A stretch of DNA of 44,829 bases from Clostridiales bacterium (lineage in GTDB: Bacteria; Bacillota; Clostridia; Oscillospirales; Oscillospiraceae): positions 1-44,829 of the forward strand of contig JAJQCW010000027.1 in assembly GCA_021202515.1 (NCBI GenBank), given 5' to 3'. Positions 24,327 to 33,927 of the stretch are shown here, one piece after another. Below the pieces are notes generated by a model. The model was not told the DNA's origin. It was given only the letters and a program-made list of their open reading frames with translations, and did no database searches. How positions within the stretch are numbered: position 1 is the stretch's first letter; the number at the start of each line of letters is the position of its first letter. A program made the position numbers and the translations under genes.

Positions 24327-24462
24327 ATGGTTTTTCGCTGACGCTGCAAATTCGTCTGTGATAGGCGGGGAAATTGCGAATGATAGAACAGGATTCGTGA
24401 TGTAGTGGGGATCAACTTCCAAGTATCGTCCGAAGTTCTTCCAATTTGAGGGCGCCCGGTTG

Positions 24463-24849
24463 TCAGTATCCCTTATCTTCAAGCCGGCTCAGCGGAATAT
24501 TGGCGCCATGCAGCGCCTCGATTATTTCTCACTCTAAACGTTTCGCTTCCTCAATTGAAATCGTTGCTGAATCCTCCCCGTTTATAATTTCAGACATTCT
24601 CTGGTCTAGGAACTCTTGGACGGAGGCCAGAAGTCCTTCCAGAAGTTGCGTATCGCCTACAGCGATCCTAAGCCACTCACAGACGTGATTGCGGTATACC
24701 CAAGCCTGTGAAGTACCCCAGCGGCGTGCTGCGCCTGTTCTTCGAGCCGGCTGAGTCCCCCATGAGGTGCATAGAGTACCATGAAGTGTATCATGCAACT
24801 GCTGCATAAAAGATGGCCTCTGCCATGCGGCAAAGACCATCTCTAGCAA
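24463..24849 (-). pseudogene. Possible broken gene of unknown function
   Basis: A minus-strand frame of 106 residues ends in QEFLDQRMSEI and SIEEAKRLE, then a TGA. The same frame then continues with EIIEALHGANIPLSRLEDKGY up to 24463. The last 60 residues look protein-like, whereas the first part (rich in Arg, Trp, Thr) does not. I do not recognise the family. The rest of 24416-25020 has no convincing gene. Confidence 0.3.
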
Positions 24850-25021
24850 ATCCTTTTTGTTTTTTTACTGTCTACTTGACAGGGGGCACTTCACTGGGAA
24901 GGCGGGCCATACCCTTTGGGGTTGTCAAAAATGTTGAAGCAATTTTGGGCGCGGAGCAGGAGCAGGAAGAACAGGAACAGCGCAGGCAACAGGAACAGCA
25001 GCATAATACAGGCAGATAACA

Positions 25022-25076
25022 GGAACCCGGCAGGTCATCACAGAAAACTGTGGCGACTTGCCGGTTCCTTTTATTT
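25022..25076. terminator. Large terminator hairpin
   Basis: A long imperfect stem runs from GGAACC (25022) to GGTTCC (25068), with an AAAA loop flanked by CACAG/CTGTG. TTTTATTT follows on the plus strand. It overlaps the last codons of the HxlR gene and may also end that convergent transcript. Confidence 0.7.
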
Positions 25077-25403
25077 GCTATTCAAACTGCTTCCCCACAC
25101 AGCCAGTTCTGTCAAAATCGGAATCAAAGAGCGAACGGAGTCTGTAATTTCATATTCGACCCGAATCGGGACTTCCATATACTCAGTCCTTTTTATAAGA
25201 CCGTCCTCCTCCAGTTCCTTTAAGGATTTCGAAAGCATGGTGTTGGAGATGCTGCCCATTTTTCGCTTGATGTCATTGTATCTGGTGGGGCCGTCATGGG
25301 ACAGGGAACACAAAATGGACATTTTCCACCTTCCGCCTATCGCATTCATTGCTTTTTGTAAAGGGCACGCTACGGTGCAGGGACAGACATGTTCTGTTGC
25401 CAT
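25071..25403 (-). CDS. HxlR-family transcriptional regulator
   Basis: Winged-helix DNA-binding protein of 110 residues. CPLQKAMNAIGGRWKMSILC (about 14-33) and the recognition part GSISNTMLSKSLKELEEDGLI (about 51-71) are textbook HxlR/MarR-like features. The N-terminal cysteines (CPCTVACPL) are of the kind that can sense electrophiles or redox change in this family. GGAGG precedes the ATG. It points away from the pyruvyl transferase-like gene, and an 18-bp palindrome containing both -10 boxes lies between them, so it probably controls itself and the four-gene operon. Confidence 0.9.
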   Translation of the reverse strand: MATEHVCPCTVACPLQKAMNAIGGRWKMSILCSLSHDGPTRYNDIKRKMGSISNTMLSKSLKELEEDGLIKRTEYMEVPIRVEYEITDSVRSLIPILTELAVWGSSLNSK

Positions 25404-25456
25404 TTCATTTCCTCCAAAGATAAGTTTTTCTTACCTGCTCCACAAAAACTGCGTCA

Positions 25457-25516
25457 TTGACTAGAGCTGCTCTCGCAGCTATAATGCATTATAGCAGATA
25501 AAAAATTAAGAGTAAA
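25457..25516. promoter_or_regulatory. Overlapping opposed promoters centred on an 18-bp palindrome
   Basis: The palindrome is GCTATAATGCATTATAGC (25478-25495). Plus-strand promoter: TTGACT (25457-25462), 17 bp, TATAAT (25480-25485). Minus-strand promoter: TTTACT (25516-25511), 17 bp, TATAAT (25493-25488). Both -10 boxes lie inside the palindrome and the promoters face each other, so only one polymerase could bind at a time. A regulator on the palindrome would control both. The HxlR protein is the inferred binder. Confidence 0.7.
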
Positions 25517-25610
25517 GCATTTTTTAGGAGCGAACATCTTACTGGCGGAATGAACAATGGCAAAATCAGCGGAATCGGTTACAGAAAAACTCTGACTTGG
25601 GCTTGTATTT

Positions 25611-26966
25611 ATGGATCGTCTTATCAATCTTCTTGTAAAGTTCTTCGTTTTCCTATCTCGATTTGCCCCCATTCTCTCGAAACTTGGTTTTGTGGACTAT
25701 AGGGACATTGAGGGCTTGGAGAAGGAATCAAAGCTGCACATCCTGCTGGTGGGCTACAATGGAGCCAGAAATACCGGCGCAGATGTGCGGGTAGCGGAAA
25801 TCGTGAAGCAGCTTCAGCAACGCCTCGGCAAAGAGAAAGTACAGATTTCCGTCATGACGCTGGATGAAGAAAACATCCGCTGCTATTTTGATTCCGACGT
25901 CCAACTCGTTCCATTCAGCTCTATCTTTTTTGCAGATGTCTTTCGGGCTTGTTGTGCCAATCATGCCGTGATTCTGTGCGAGGGTTCCACGCTGAAAAGC
26001 AAGTTTGCCAATGCGCTTACCCTGTATTTCTGCGAGGCGGCTGGTATCATGAAAAGCCGGCACAAGCCCTGCATCGCCTACGGCTCGGAAGCCGGTGAGA
26101 TGGACGCATTTCTGGAGCGCACTGTAAAACAGCTCTGTTCGGATACTTATTTTATCGCCAGGACTCAAAACTCCCTGAATCAGATTCAACGATTGGGTCT
26201 GAACGGTCATTTGGGAACGGACGCCGCATGGAAATTTGACAGTTCCTTCCGTGCTGGGTGGGCTGGTACTGAGCTTCGGCAATCCGGCTGGGACGGTACT
26301 GCGCCGCTTTTGGGCATCGCGCCCATCAATCCCTTTTGGTGGCCGGTCAGGCCCTCGCTGACAAAGTGGGTGAAAGCGAAGCTCACCGGAGATCACTCGC
26401 TGCAATTTCAGCTTTGGTACTTCTTTAGCTGGTCAAAGCAGCGGGAACAGCAATTTGAGCATTATCTGGATGCCATCGCCCACTCGGTGAATGACTTCAC
26501 CGAAAAACACTCCTGCCATGTGGTCCTGCTCGGCATGGAGCGTTTGGACGCAGATGCCTGTAGCAAACTGAACGCCAAGCTCACGAAACCGGCCTCTGTC
26601 TTTTTGTCCGCTGACCATGACGGCTATGAAATGGCGGCCATTTTGCGACAACTGTCGATTTTGATCACATCAAGGTATCATGCCCAGGTGCTGTCTATGG
26701 ATGCAAGAGTACCCAGTGTGGCAATCTCGATGGATGAGCGTCTGGACAACATCATGCAGGAGATGGATTTAAGCCAGCATCAGCTGCTGCACGCAGACGA
26801 TATAAAACTGTCTTCGGAGCTTACAAGCGCCTTGGAGCACATCCTGTTTCATCAGGAACAAATCAAAGACAAAATCGGGCGTCAGCTTGTTTCCTATCAG
26901 AACACACTGGATGAGATGGGAGACTTTCTGACTTCATGGCTGCTTTCTCAGGTCAGCCCGACTTGA
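25611..26966 (+). CDS. Polysaccharide pyruvyl transferase family protein
   Basis: Protein of 451 residues. The N-terminus is a hydrophobic/amphipathic stretch (LINLLVKFFVFLSRFAPILS), then HILLVGYNGARNTGADVRVAEI (shown by its two ends; about residues 43-64). This is the nucleotide-binding start of the pyruvyl transferase (CsaB/WcaK-like) fold. Near 355 it has LITSRYHAQVLSM, matching the family SRYHA motif. Known members add pyruvate ketals to cell-wall or capsule sugars. It is first in a probable operon with a reductase/acyl-ligase fusion, which suggests work on a glycolipid or surface molecule, by inference. The start has a weak ribosome site but no better ATG exists. Confidence 0.8.
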   Translation: MDRLINLLVKFFVFLSRFAPILSKLGFVDYRDIEGLEKESKLHILLVGYNGARNTGADVRVAEIVKQLQQRLGKEKVQISVMTLDEENIRCYFDSDVQLVPFSSIFFADVFRACCANHAVILCEGSTLKSKFANALTLYFCEAAGIMKSRHKPCIAYGSEAGEMDAFLERTVKQLCSDTYFIARTQNSLNQIQRLGLNGHLGTDAAWKFDSSFRAGWAGTELRQSGWDGTAPLLGIAPINPFWWPVRPSLTKWVKAKLTGDHSLQFQLWYFFSWSKQREQQFEHYLDAIAHSVNDFTEKHSCHVVLLGMERLDADACSKLNAKLTKPASVFLSADHDGYEMAAILRQLSILITSRYHAQVLSMDARVPSVAISMDERLDNIMQEMDLSQHQLLHADDIKLSSELTSALEHILFHQEQIKDKIGRQLVSYQNTLDEMGDFLTSWLLSQVSPT

Positions 26967-26991
26967 TGCAGAACACACGGAGGAACTGCCG

Positions 26992-29757
26992 ATGTATACT
27001 ATATTTTTGACCGGCACAACCGGATTCTTGGGGACAGAGGTCATTTCTGAACTGATGCAGACGACGAACGATGTTGTCTATGGCCTCACAAGAGCCGGTT
27101 CTGTCTCGGAGGCAATCAACATCCTTACCGCTCTCTGGTACGGACGCCCTGAGCTAACAGAGAATCTTGGGAGCCGCATCCTGCCAGTGCTGGGGGACAT
27201 CACAGAAGAAAACCTGGGCCTTTCTGATTCAGATCAGGATCGGCTGATCCATCACACCGATTACGTCATTCACACCGCTGCCGTCATCGGCATCAACCAC
27301 AGCCGCGAACAGTTTTGGGATGTCAACGTCACCGGCACAAGTCACGTTCTGGATTTCGCTAGGCGCATTCAGGCCGACCACCCGCTCCGGCGCTTTTCCC
27401 ATGTGTCTACCGCATATGTGGCCGGGACACGAAGCGGGCAAATCATGGAGGATTCCCTGACAGACGCCGGGTTTTCCAGTCTGTATGAGCAGAGCAAGTT
27501 TGAGGGAGAGCGCCTTGTCACACAGGCAATGGGGCAGCTTCCTGTCTCTGTTTTCCGACCCGGCCAGATCGTGGGGGATTCCAGAACCGGACGGGTGAAA
27601 AATTTCAATACGCTTTACTATCCGTTGAAGCTATATCTGAAACAGCAGATGCGTGTTTTCCCCATCAAAAAGTCCATGTGCGTCAACTTGGTGCCGGTGG
27701 ATTATGTGGCAAAATCGATTGTCCGCATCACCTATGCGGAGGACGCCGTCGGGAAAACCTTCCATCTGACCGCCCCGACTTCTGCACAGCCTACGGTAGC
27801 AGAACTGATCGACACTGTGCGGGACTGGGCGGAGAAAACGCTCTCCATACGGTTGCCGAAGCCTTTATTTTTCCCCGTTCCGTTCCTCGGCAAAATCGGA
27901 GCTTCCCGCAATCTGTCAGAGGAGAAGCCTGCGAAAAAGAGCGTCCTGACCAATATGCTCTCTCTGGCTCCCTACTTCACAGAAAATAAAACATACGACA
28001 TAACAAACACCGAATGGTTTATGGGTGCATATCAACTCGATTGGCGGGAGTATCTGCCGAATCTTCTGGCCTGCGCCACCAGCAGGAACTTCCTCGACCA
28101 CAACAGCCGGACTGTGTTTGAACAGGTGCGCTTTTGCCTGAACCGGAAAAATACGTCTCTTACCTATTACGACGTGACGAATAACGGTATCCGGGAAAGC
28201 AGTGCTTCGTCTGTTAATCAACGCATCGAGGAAACGCTCAGGGCGCTCCAGGCACTTGGTATCGGTTCAGGCAGCAGAGTTGCCATCAGCGGCATTAACA
28301 GCGTCACCTATTTTGTCCTGGATGTAGCCATTGGCCTGTCCGGTGCCACCAGCGTACCGCTGTACTATACGACCCCCGCCAATGAACTGGATGAGCTGCT
28401 GCAAAAAAGCGGTGCGAACTGGTTCTTCATCGGGGATATTCGCATTTTATCCCATGTCAGTGAGATGACCTTTGGGGGGACGATGGTTTCCTTTACGGAG
28501 AATGCGCCTCTGCCGGAGGATGATCGCATCCTGTCATGGGAGCGGTTCCTCTCTCTGGGAAAAGGGCGGGAGTTCGTGCCTGTGCAGGTTTCCTATCAGG
28601 ATATGGCCACCCTGCGCTATACCTCCGGCACAACCGGCAACTCCAAGAGCGTGGCCTTTTCCCAGGCGCAGCTGCGCTGGATGGCCGAGACGATGGCATC
28701 TCTGCTCAGTTTCAAAAGCCGCACCAAACAGGCGACCTATCTGTCCTTTTTGCCGCTGAGCCATGTGGTAGAGGGAATATTGGGGGCTTACACGCCCTAC
28801 TATCTGGGCGCACCGGCGTCTCTTTACTTCCTCAATGATTTTGACAAGCTGGCAGAGACGCTGCCAAAGGTCAGGCCCACGATTTTCTTCTCCATCCCCA
28901 GATTTTATGAAAAGATTTGGGATCAGTTGGCCCAGAATAAGCTGGGAAGTATCTATATTTCCAGTAAAAGCGCTTCCCTCAAACGTATCCTGCGCCCGAT
29001 ACTGAGAAAATCGCTTCTGAAAAAGGCCGGACTGGATCGGTGTGACCAGCTCATCGTCGGCTCTGCGCCGGTCAGTCAAAAGCTCCTGGAGGATTTCAGA
29101 GAGCTGGGCATTGAGATTCACGATGCCTACGGATTGACGGAAGCGCCGCTCATTACCCTGAATCGGCTGGGTGCCAACGACATTACGACCGTTGGCCCGC
29201 CGTTGCCGGAGACAAAGCTGACGCTGGCGGAGGACGGCGAGATTCTGGTGGAAGGCCCTCAGGTGGCTGTGGCCTATGATGGCCGTGAGGACGCTATCTT
29301 ACACACGGGAGATTTGGGTGCGCTCACAGCAAACGGACACCTTCAGATCATCGGGCGGAAAAAGGAAATCCTCATCAATTCCTACGGAAAAAATATCAAT
29401 CTGCAAAAAGTGGAGACCCTTTTGCGGGATATTTCCGGCATCAGCGAGGCTCTGCTGGTGGGAGAACAACGGCCCTATTGCGCCGCCCTGCTCTGGCCGG
29501 AGAATGAAAAGTCGGCTCCGGATGAAGCGACACTGATGGCTGCGGTTCGGTCTGTCAACGAGCAGCTTTCTCACCCGGAGCAGGTCAAGCGGTATGCGCT
29601 GATGTCCAGCCCGTTGAAAATCTCCACCGGGGAGCTTACCCCCAACCTGAAACTGCGCCGAAGCAATATCATGGAACTGCACCAGGAAACCATTGACGGA
29701 CTATATATGCCCAAGGCCACTACGGTTGGGGATGTTCTTCTGATTGGAGCGCTGTGA
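26992..29757 (+). CDS. Fusion of an NAD(P)-dependent acyl reductase and an AMP-forming acyl-CoA ligase
   Basis: A 921-residue two-domain enzyme. Residues 1 to about 370 are an extended SDR of the thioester-reductase/fatty acyl-CoA reductase kind, with TGTTGFLG (7-14), HVSTAYVAG (137-145) and the YxxxK pair Y165/K169. Residues about 380-920 are an AMP-binding long-chain acyl-CoA synthetase-like domain with YTSGTTGNSKS (about 542), YGLTEAP (about 713), HTGDLG (about 771) and GRKKEILI (about 787). The P-loop lacks the usual Pro and Gly of PKG but keeps the lysine. No phosphopantetheine carrier is seen, and the order is the reverse of carboxylic acid reductases. Activation of a fatty acid and its reduction to an aldehyde or alcohol is the inferred role. 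GGAGG precedes the ATG. Confidence 0.88.
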   Translation: MYTIFLTGTTGFLGTEVISELMQTTNDVVYGLTRAGSVSEAINILTALWYGRPELTENLGSRILPVLGDITEENLGLSDSDQDRLIHHTDYVIHTAAVIGINHSREQFWDVNVTGTSHVLDFARRIQADHPLRRFSHVSTAYVAGTRSGQIMEDSLTDAGFSSLYEQSKFEGERLVTQAMGQLPVSVFRPGQIVGDSRTGRVKNFNTLYYPLKLYLKQQMRVFPIKKSMCVNLVPVDYVAKSIVRITYAEDAVGKTFHLTAPTSAQPTVAELIDTVRDWAEKTLSIRLPKPLFFPVPFLGKIGASRNLSEEKPAKKSVLTNMLSLAPYFTENKTYDITNTEWFMGAYQLDWREYLPNLLACATSRNFLDHNSRTVFEQVRFCLNRKNTSLTYYDVTNNGIRESSASSVNQRIEETLRALQALGIGSGSRVAISGINSVTYFVLDVAIGLSGATSVPLYYTTPANELDELLQKSGANWFFIGDIRILSHVSEMTFGGTMVSFTENAPLPEDDRILSWERFLSLGKGREFVPVQVSYQDMATLRYTSGTTGNSKSVAFSQAQLRWMAETMASLLSFKSRTKQATYLSFLPLSHVVEGILGAYTPYYLGAPASLYFLNDFDKLAETLPKVRPTIFFSIPRFYEKIWDQLAQNKLGSIYISSKSASLKRILRPILRKSLLKKAGLDRCDQLIVGSAPVSQKLLEDFRELGIEIHDAYGLTEAPLITLNRLGANDITTVGPPLPETKLTLAEDGEILVEGPQVAVAYDGREDAILHTGDLGALTANGHLQIIGRKKEILINSYGKNINLQKVETLLRDISGISEALLVGEQRPYCAALLWPENEKSAPDEATLMAAVRSVNEQLSHPEQVKRYALMSSPLKISTGELTPNLKLRRSNIMELHQETIDGLYMPKATTVGDVLLIGAL

Positions 29758-30281
29758 TGAACCGGTTGATTTATCGCGCATTGTCCAGCAGGTTCGGCGC
29801 AAATCTTGAATTACGGATACTCATGCGGCAAACAGTGAAAGCCTTCGACGTGAAAGTGCCGGAGGCTGCCGGGTGTTCCACTCCGGAACTGTTGAAAACC
29901 TACGCACAGTTCACAGCAAAAGAGGCCGTGCGAGCCATACAACATGGGGATACTCTCGAAACACTGCATCAGAAACTGTATCAAATGGCCTATACTCTGG
30001 GGAGCCGTCTTCGCCGATTGTTGAATCCGAAAGACGAGAAGGAATGTTTTTCTGTTATTACACTGCTCTATCGCAACATCGGGATTCAAATATGTGAGGA
30101 ATCGCCCGGAACAGTTTGTGTTCGCAAATGCTATTTCAGCGGCTTCTATGCGCCGGAAATCTGCTCTGTCATTTCTGCCATTGACCAGGGGATTTTTGCA
30201 GGCATTTATCAGGGCGGCACGCTGACATTCCATGAGCGTATCACAGAAGGCTGTGATGTATGCCGGGCTGATTTCAGATGA
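29754..30281 (+). CDS. Small protein resembling the L-2-amino-thiazoline-4-carboxylate hydrolase family
   Basis: 175 residues, overlapping the fusion gene by 4 nt (ATGA), so translation is coupled. The C-terminal third reads VRKCYFSGFYAPEICSVIS, then DQGIFAGIYQGG, FHERITEG and CDVCRADF. This resembles the ATC-hydrolase/V4R-like small-molecule domain as I recall it, with several conserved cysteines. The first 100 residues look helical. No signal peptide or membrane segment is seen. The real substrate is unknown; in this operon it may bind an acyl intermediate or iron-sulphur cofactor, which is speculation. Confidence 0.55.
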   Translation: MMNRLIYRALSSRFGANLELRILMRQTVKAFDVKVPEAAGCSTPELLKTYAQFTAKEAVRAIQHGDTLETLHQKLYQMAYTLGSRLRRLLNPKDEKECFSVITLLYRNIGIQICEESPGTVCVRKCYFSGFYAPEICSVISAIDQGIFAGIYQGGTLTFHERITEGCDVCRADFR

Positions 30282-30319
30282 AAATAAGACCTACAAGCCG
30301 GAAAGGAGGGGCTGACAGA

Positions 30320-31657
30320 ATGAAAAAAGCGATTGTGATAGGCTCCGGCGCTGGGGGCGCTATGGTGGCCAAAGAGCTGCAAGGCCATTTTCAGGTGACG
30401 ATATTGGAGGCCGGGGGTGAATTTCAGCCCTTTGCTTTTTCTGTAGACAAGCTGGCCGGGCTGCGCAAGACAGGGCTGTTTCTGGATGAGCGAATGATCT
30501 CTATGCTGTTCCCAGCCATGCGGGTCCAAAAGGCCACCTCGGATATGGTAATGGTACATGGCAGATGCACGGGTGGCGCCACGACTCTCGCCACCGGCAG
30601 CGCACTGCGATATGATAAGGGCCTGCTGAAATTGGGTATCCATCTGGATGAGGAATTTGAGGAGCTTGCACAGGAGATTCCCCTGTCCACTGACCATGAG
30701 AAATACTGGTCATCCCAGACGAAAGCCCTTTTTGACGCCTGTGTACAGTTAGGCTTTCAGCCAACGCCCACGGGCAAGCTGGTGGACTTTGACCGCTGCG
30801 TCCATTGCGGACGCTGTGTGCTGGGGTGCCGAACAGGAGCGAAATGGGACAGCCGCAGGCTGCTGGCAGAGAGCATCGAAAAGGGAGCTGTGCTGAAAAC
30901 CAACTGCAAGGTAACGAAGCTCGGCATTGACCGCAGTGACAATACCGTACATACCGTTTATGCAAAAGAAGGCGGGAGGCAAACGACTTACAGCGCTGAT
31001 CTGGTCGTCCTGGCTGCCGGAGGGCTGGGAACACCAATCATTCTGGAGCACTCCGGAATCACCTGTGAGGCGACGCTTTTTGTAGACCCTGTGCTCTGTG
31101 TGGCTGCGCCGTATCCGGGAGCGGGACAAGCAGGGAGGCACGCGGTGCCGGAAGTGCCGCTTGACGGCAACCATCATATCCCCATGCCATTCGTCATGCA
31201 GAGAGACGGCTATATGCTGTCCCCTTATATGGATTATCTCAGCTTTTTCTTCAATAAGTCCTGGCGTCTGCCGTCCAAAGATATCCTCAGCATCATGATA
31301 AAGCTCTCCGATTCCAGCTTTGGTGCCAGCCGCAGCCGGAAGATAGAAAAGGAACTGACCTTGACAGACCAGGAACGGCTGAAAGCCGGCGTGTCTGACT
31401 GCAAGGAGATTCTGGGAAAGATGGGCGTTGCGGAGAATGACATATTCCTTGGAACACTGAATGCGGGACATCCCGGCGGGATGCTGCCGTTGACATCGGA
31501 GGAATCAAAGAGCTTTCACAATCGACGCCTGCCTGAAAATCTGTATATCGCCGATGCTACCATATTGCCGGAGTCGATGGGGAATCCACCGATTTGGACG
31601 ATTCTCGCCTTGGCAAAGCGTATTGCAAAGGTGTGTGTGACGGCCATGACCGGATAA
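30320..31657 (+). CDS. GMC-type FAD oxidoreductase with a ferredoxin-like cysteine cluster and an element insertion
   Basis: Flavoprotein of 445 residues. The FAD-binding GSGAGG (8-13) and the acidic ILEAGG (28-33) are at the N-terminus, LAAGGLGTP (231-239) is mid-chain, and GHPGG (383-387) and GNPPIW (421-426) are near the C-terminus, as in GMC alcohol oxidases and dehydrogenases. A C-x2-C-x2-C-x3-C motif (C160, C163, C166, C170) suggests a 4Fe-4S cluster for electron transfer, unusual in classical GMC enzymes. The start at 30320 follows a strong GGAGG; an upstream in-frame ATG at 30278 overlaps the previous stop but is less likely. Residues about 270-283 are encoded by a hairpin element. 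Oxidation or reduction of a long-chain alcohol/aldehyde is inferred from the fusion gene upstream. Confidence 0.85.
   Translation: MKKAIVIGSGAGGAMVAKELQGHFQVTILEAGGEFQPFAFSVDKLAGLRKTGLFLDERMISMLFPAMRVQKATSDMVMVHGRCTGGATTLATGSALRYDKGLLKLGIHLDEEFEELAQEIPLSTDHEKYWSSQTKALFDACVQLGFQPTPTGKLVDFDRCVHCGRCVLGCRTGAKWDSRRLLAESIEKGAVLKTNCKVTKLGIDRSDNTVHTVYAKEGGRQTTYSADLVVLAAGGLGTPIILEHSGITCEATLFVDPVLCVAAPYPGAGQAGRHAVPEVPLDGNHHIPMPFVMQRDGYMLSPYMDYLSFFFNKSWRLPSKDILSIMIKLSDSSFGASRSRKIEKELTLTDQERLKAGVSDCKEILGKMGVAENDIFLGTLNAGHPGGMLPLTSEESKSFHNRRLPENLYIADATILPESMGNPPIWTILALAKRIAKVCVTAMTG
31131..31169 (+). repeat. Hairpin element inside the GMC oxidoreductase gene
   Basis: CAGGGA leads to GGCAC-GCG-GTGCC (31137-31149), GGAAG, then TGCCG-CTTGA-CGGCA (31155-31169), all perfectly paired. 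It is read as AGRHAVPEVPLDG in frame. The frame used differs from that of the copy in the second malQ. Confidence 0.85.
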
Positions 31658-31687
31658 CCTCCATTTTTGACTGTAGCAGGAACCGGG

Positions 31688-31712
31688 ACGGAGCCGAAAG
31701 GCTCCGTTTCTT
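31688..31712 (+). terminator. Terminator after the four-gene operon
   Basis: ACGGAGCC (31688-31695), a GAAA tetraloop and GGCTCCGT (31700-31707), followed by TTCTT. The stem is good but the T run is short. Confidence 0.6.
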
Positions 31713-31878
31713 GCCGATGTGTATCAGCAACAAAAAACGGTTTATGACGGTTTTTTATGTGTGCGAAACAGTGAGCTGTTTCTCCGATTCAGAAGGTCTG
31801 TCTGTACAACCATCCTTCTGAAACCGCATTTGTGCAAAGCGACGAAAAATGTGTGAAATTTTTGTAAAGAACGCACAG

Positions 31879-31907
31879 TAGACAAATTGAAAAAAGTCTG
31901 TTATACT
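31879..31907 (+). promoter_or_regulatory. Promoter of the second PTS locus
   Basis: TAGACA (31879-31884), a 17-bp spacer and TATACT (31902-31907). The antiterminator leader starts about 25 bp further on. The rest of 31713-31878 shows no gene. Confidence 0.7.
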
Positions 31908-31932
31908 TAGTGATGTCAAAAGAAAGCTCGTT

Positions 31933-32013
31933 GGATTGTAATCCTTTTAAGTAAGGAGCATCACCTAAAGCAGCCGGACTGGAATGTTGGGGCCGTTTTA
32001 GGTGCTTTTTTTT
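31933..32013 (+). promoter_or_regulatory. LicT-type RNA antiterminator (RAT) overlapping a terminator
   Basis: GGATTGTAATCC at 31933-31944 and GGAGCATCACC at 31955-31965 flank a short loop and can form the interrupted stem bound by BglG/LicT proteins. The end of this structure overlaps the left arm of a terminator (CACCTAAA, 31962-31969, with TTTAGGTG, 31997-32004), which is followed by eight T. The two folds exclude each other. The same sequence framework occurs at 37938-37964. Confidence 0.8.
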
Positions 32014-32053
32014 GGTAATGGCTGATGCGCGCAACTGTCAGATCATTCCGTAA

Positions 32054-33811
<1,758 letters not shown>

Positions 33812-33900
33812 TTGATTTCTTCGGGATAATCGTTTACAATAAACCCAAATAGACGAACCGAGGCAGGCGGCGGCTTTGCCGCTGCCTGCCCACTCTTTTT
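33812..33900 (+). promoter_or_regulatory. Promoter-like sequence followed by a terminator hairpin
   Basis: TTGATT (33812-33817), 17 bp and TACAAT (33835-33840) directly follow the PTS stop. About 20 bp later GGCAGGCGGCGGC (33862-33874) and GCCGCTGCCTGCC (33878-33890) form a strong stem with one mismatch, followed by CACTCTTTTT. The hairpin may end the PTS transcript. The promoter would then have its own terminator in its leader, so either the promoter call is wrong or this is an attenuator. Confidence 0.55.
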
Positions 33901-33927
33901 CAGCACAAGCGAAAGGAGGCGGCGGAT

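Noticed and set aside
24813-25019. Plus-strand frame of 68 codons ending in Glu/Gln repeats
   Set aside because: No ribosome site, mixed composition and no family resemblance. It ends at the big terminator hairpin, but I cannot support it as a gene.
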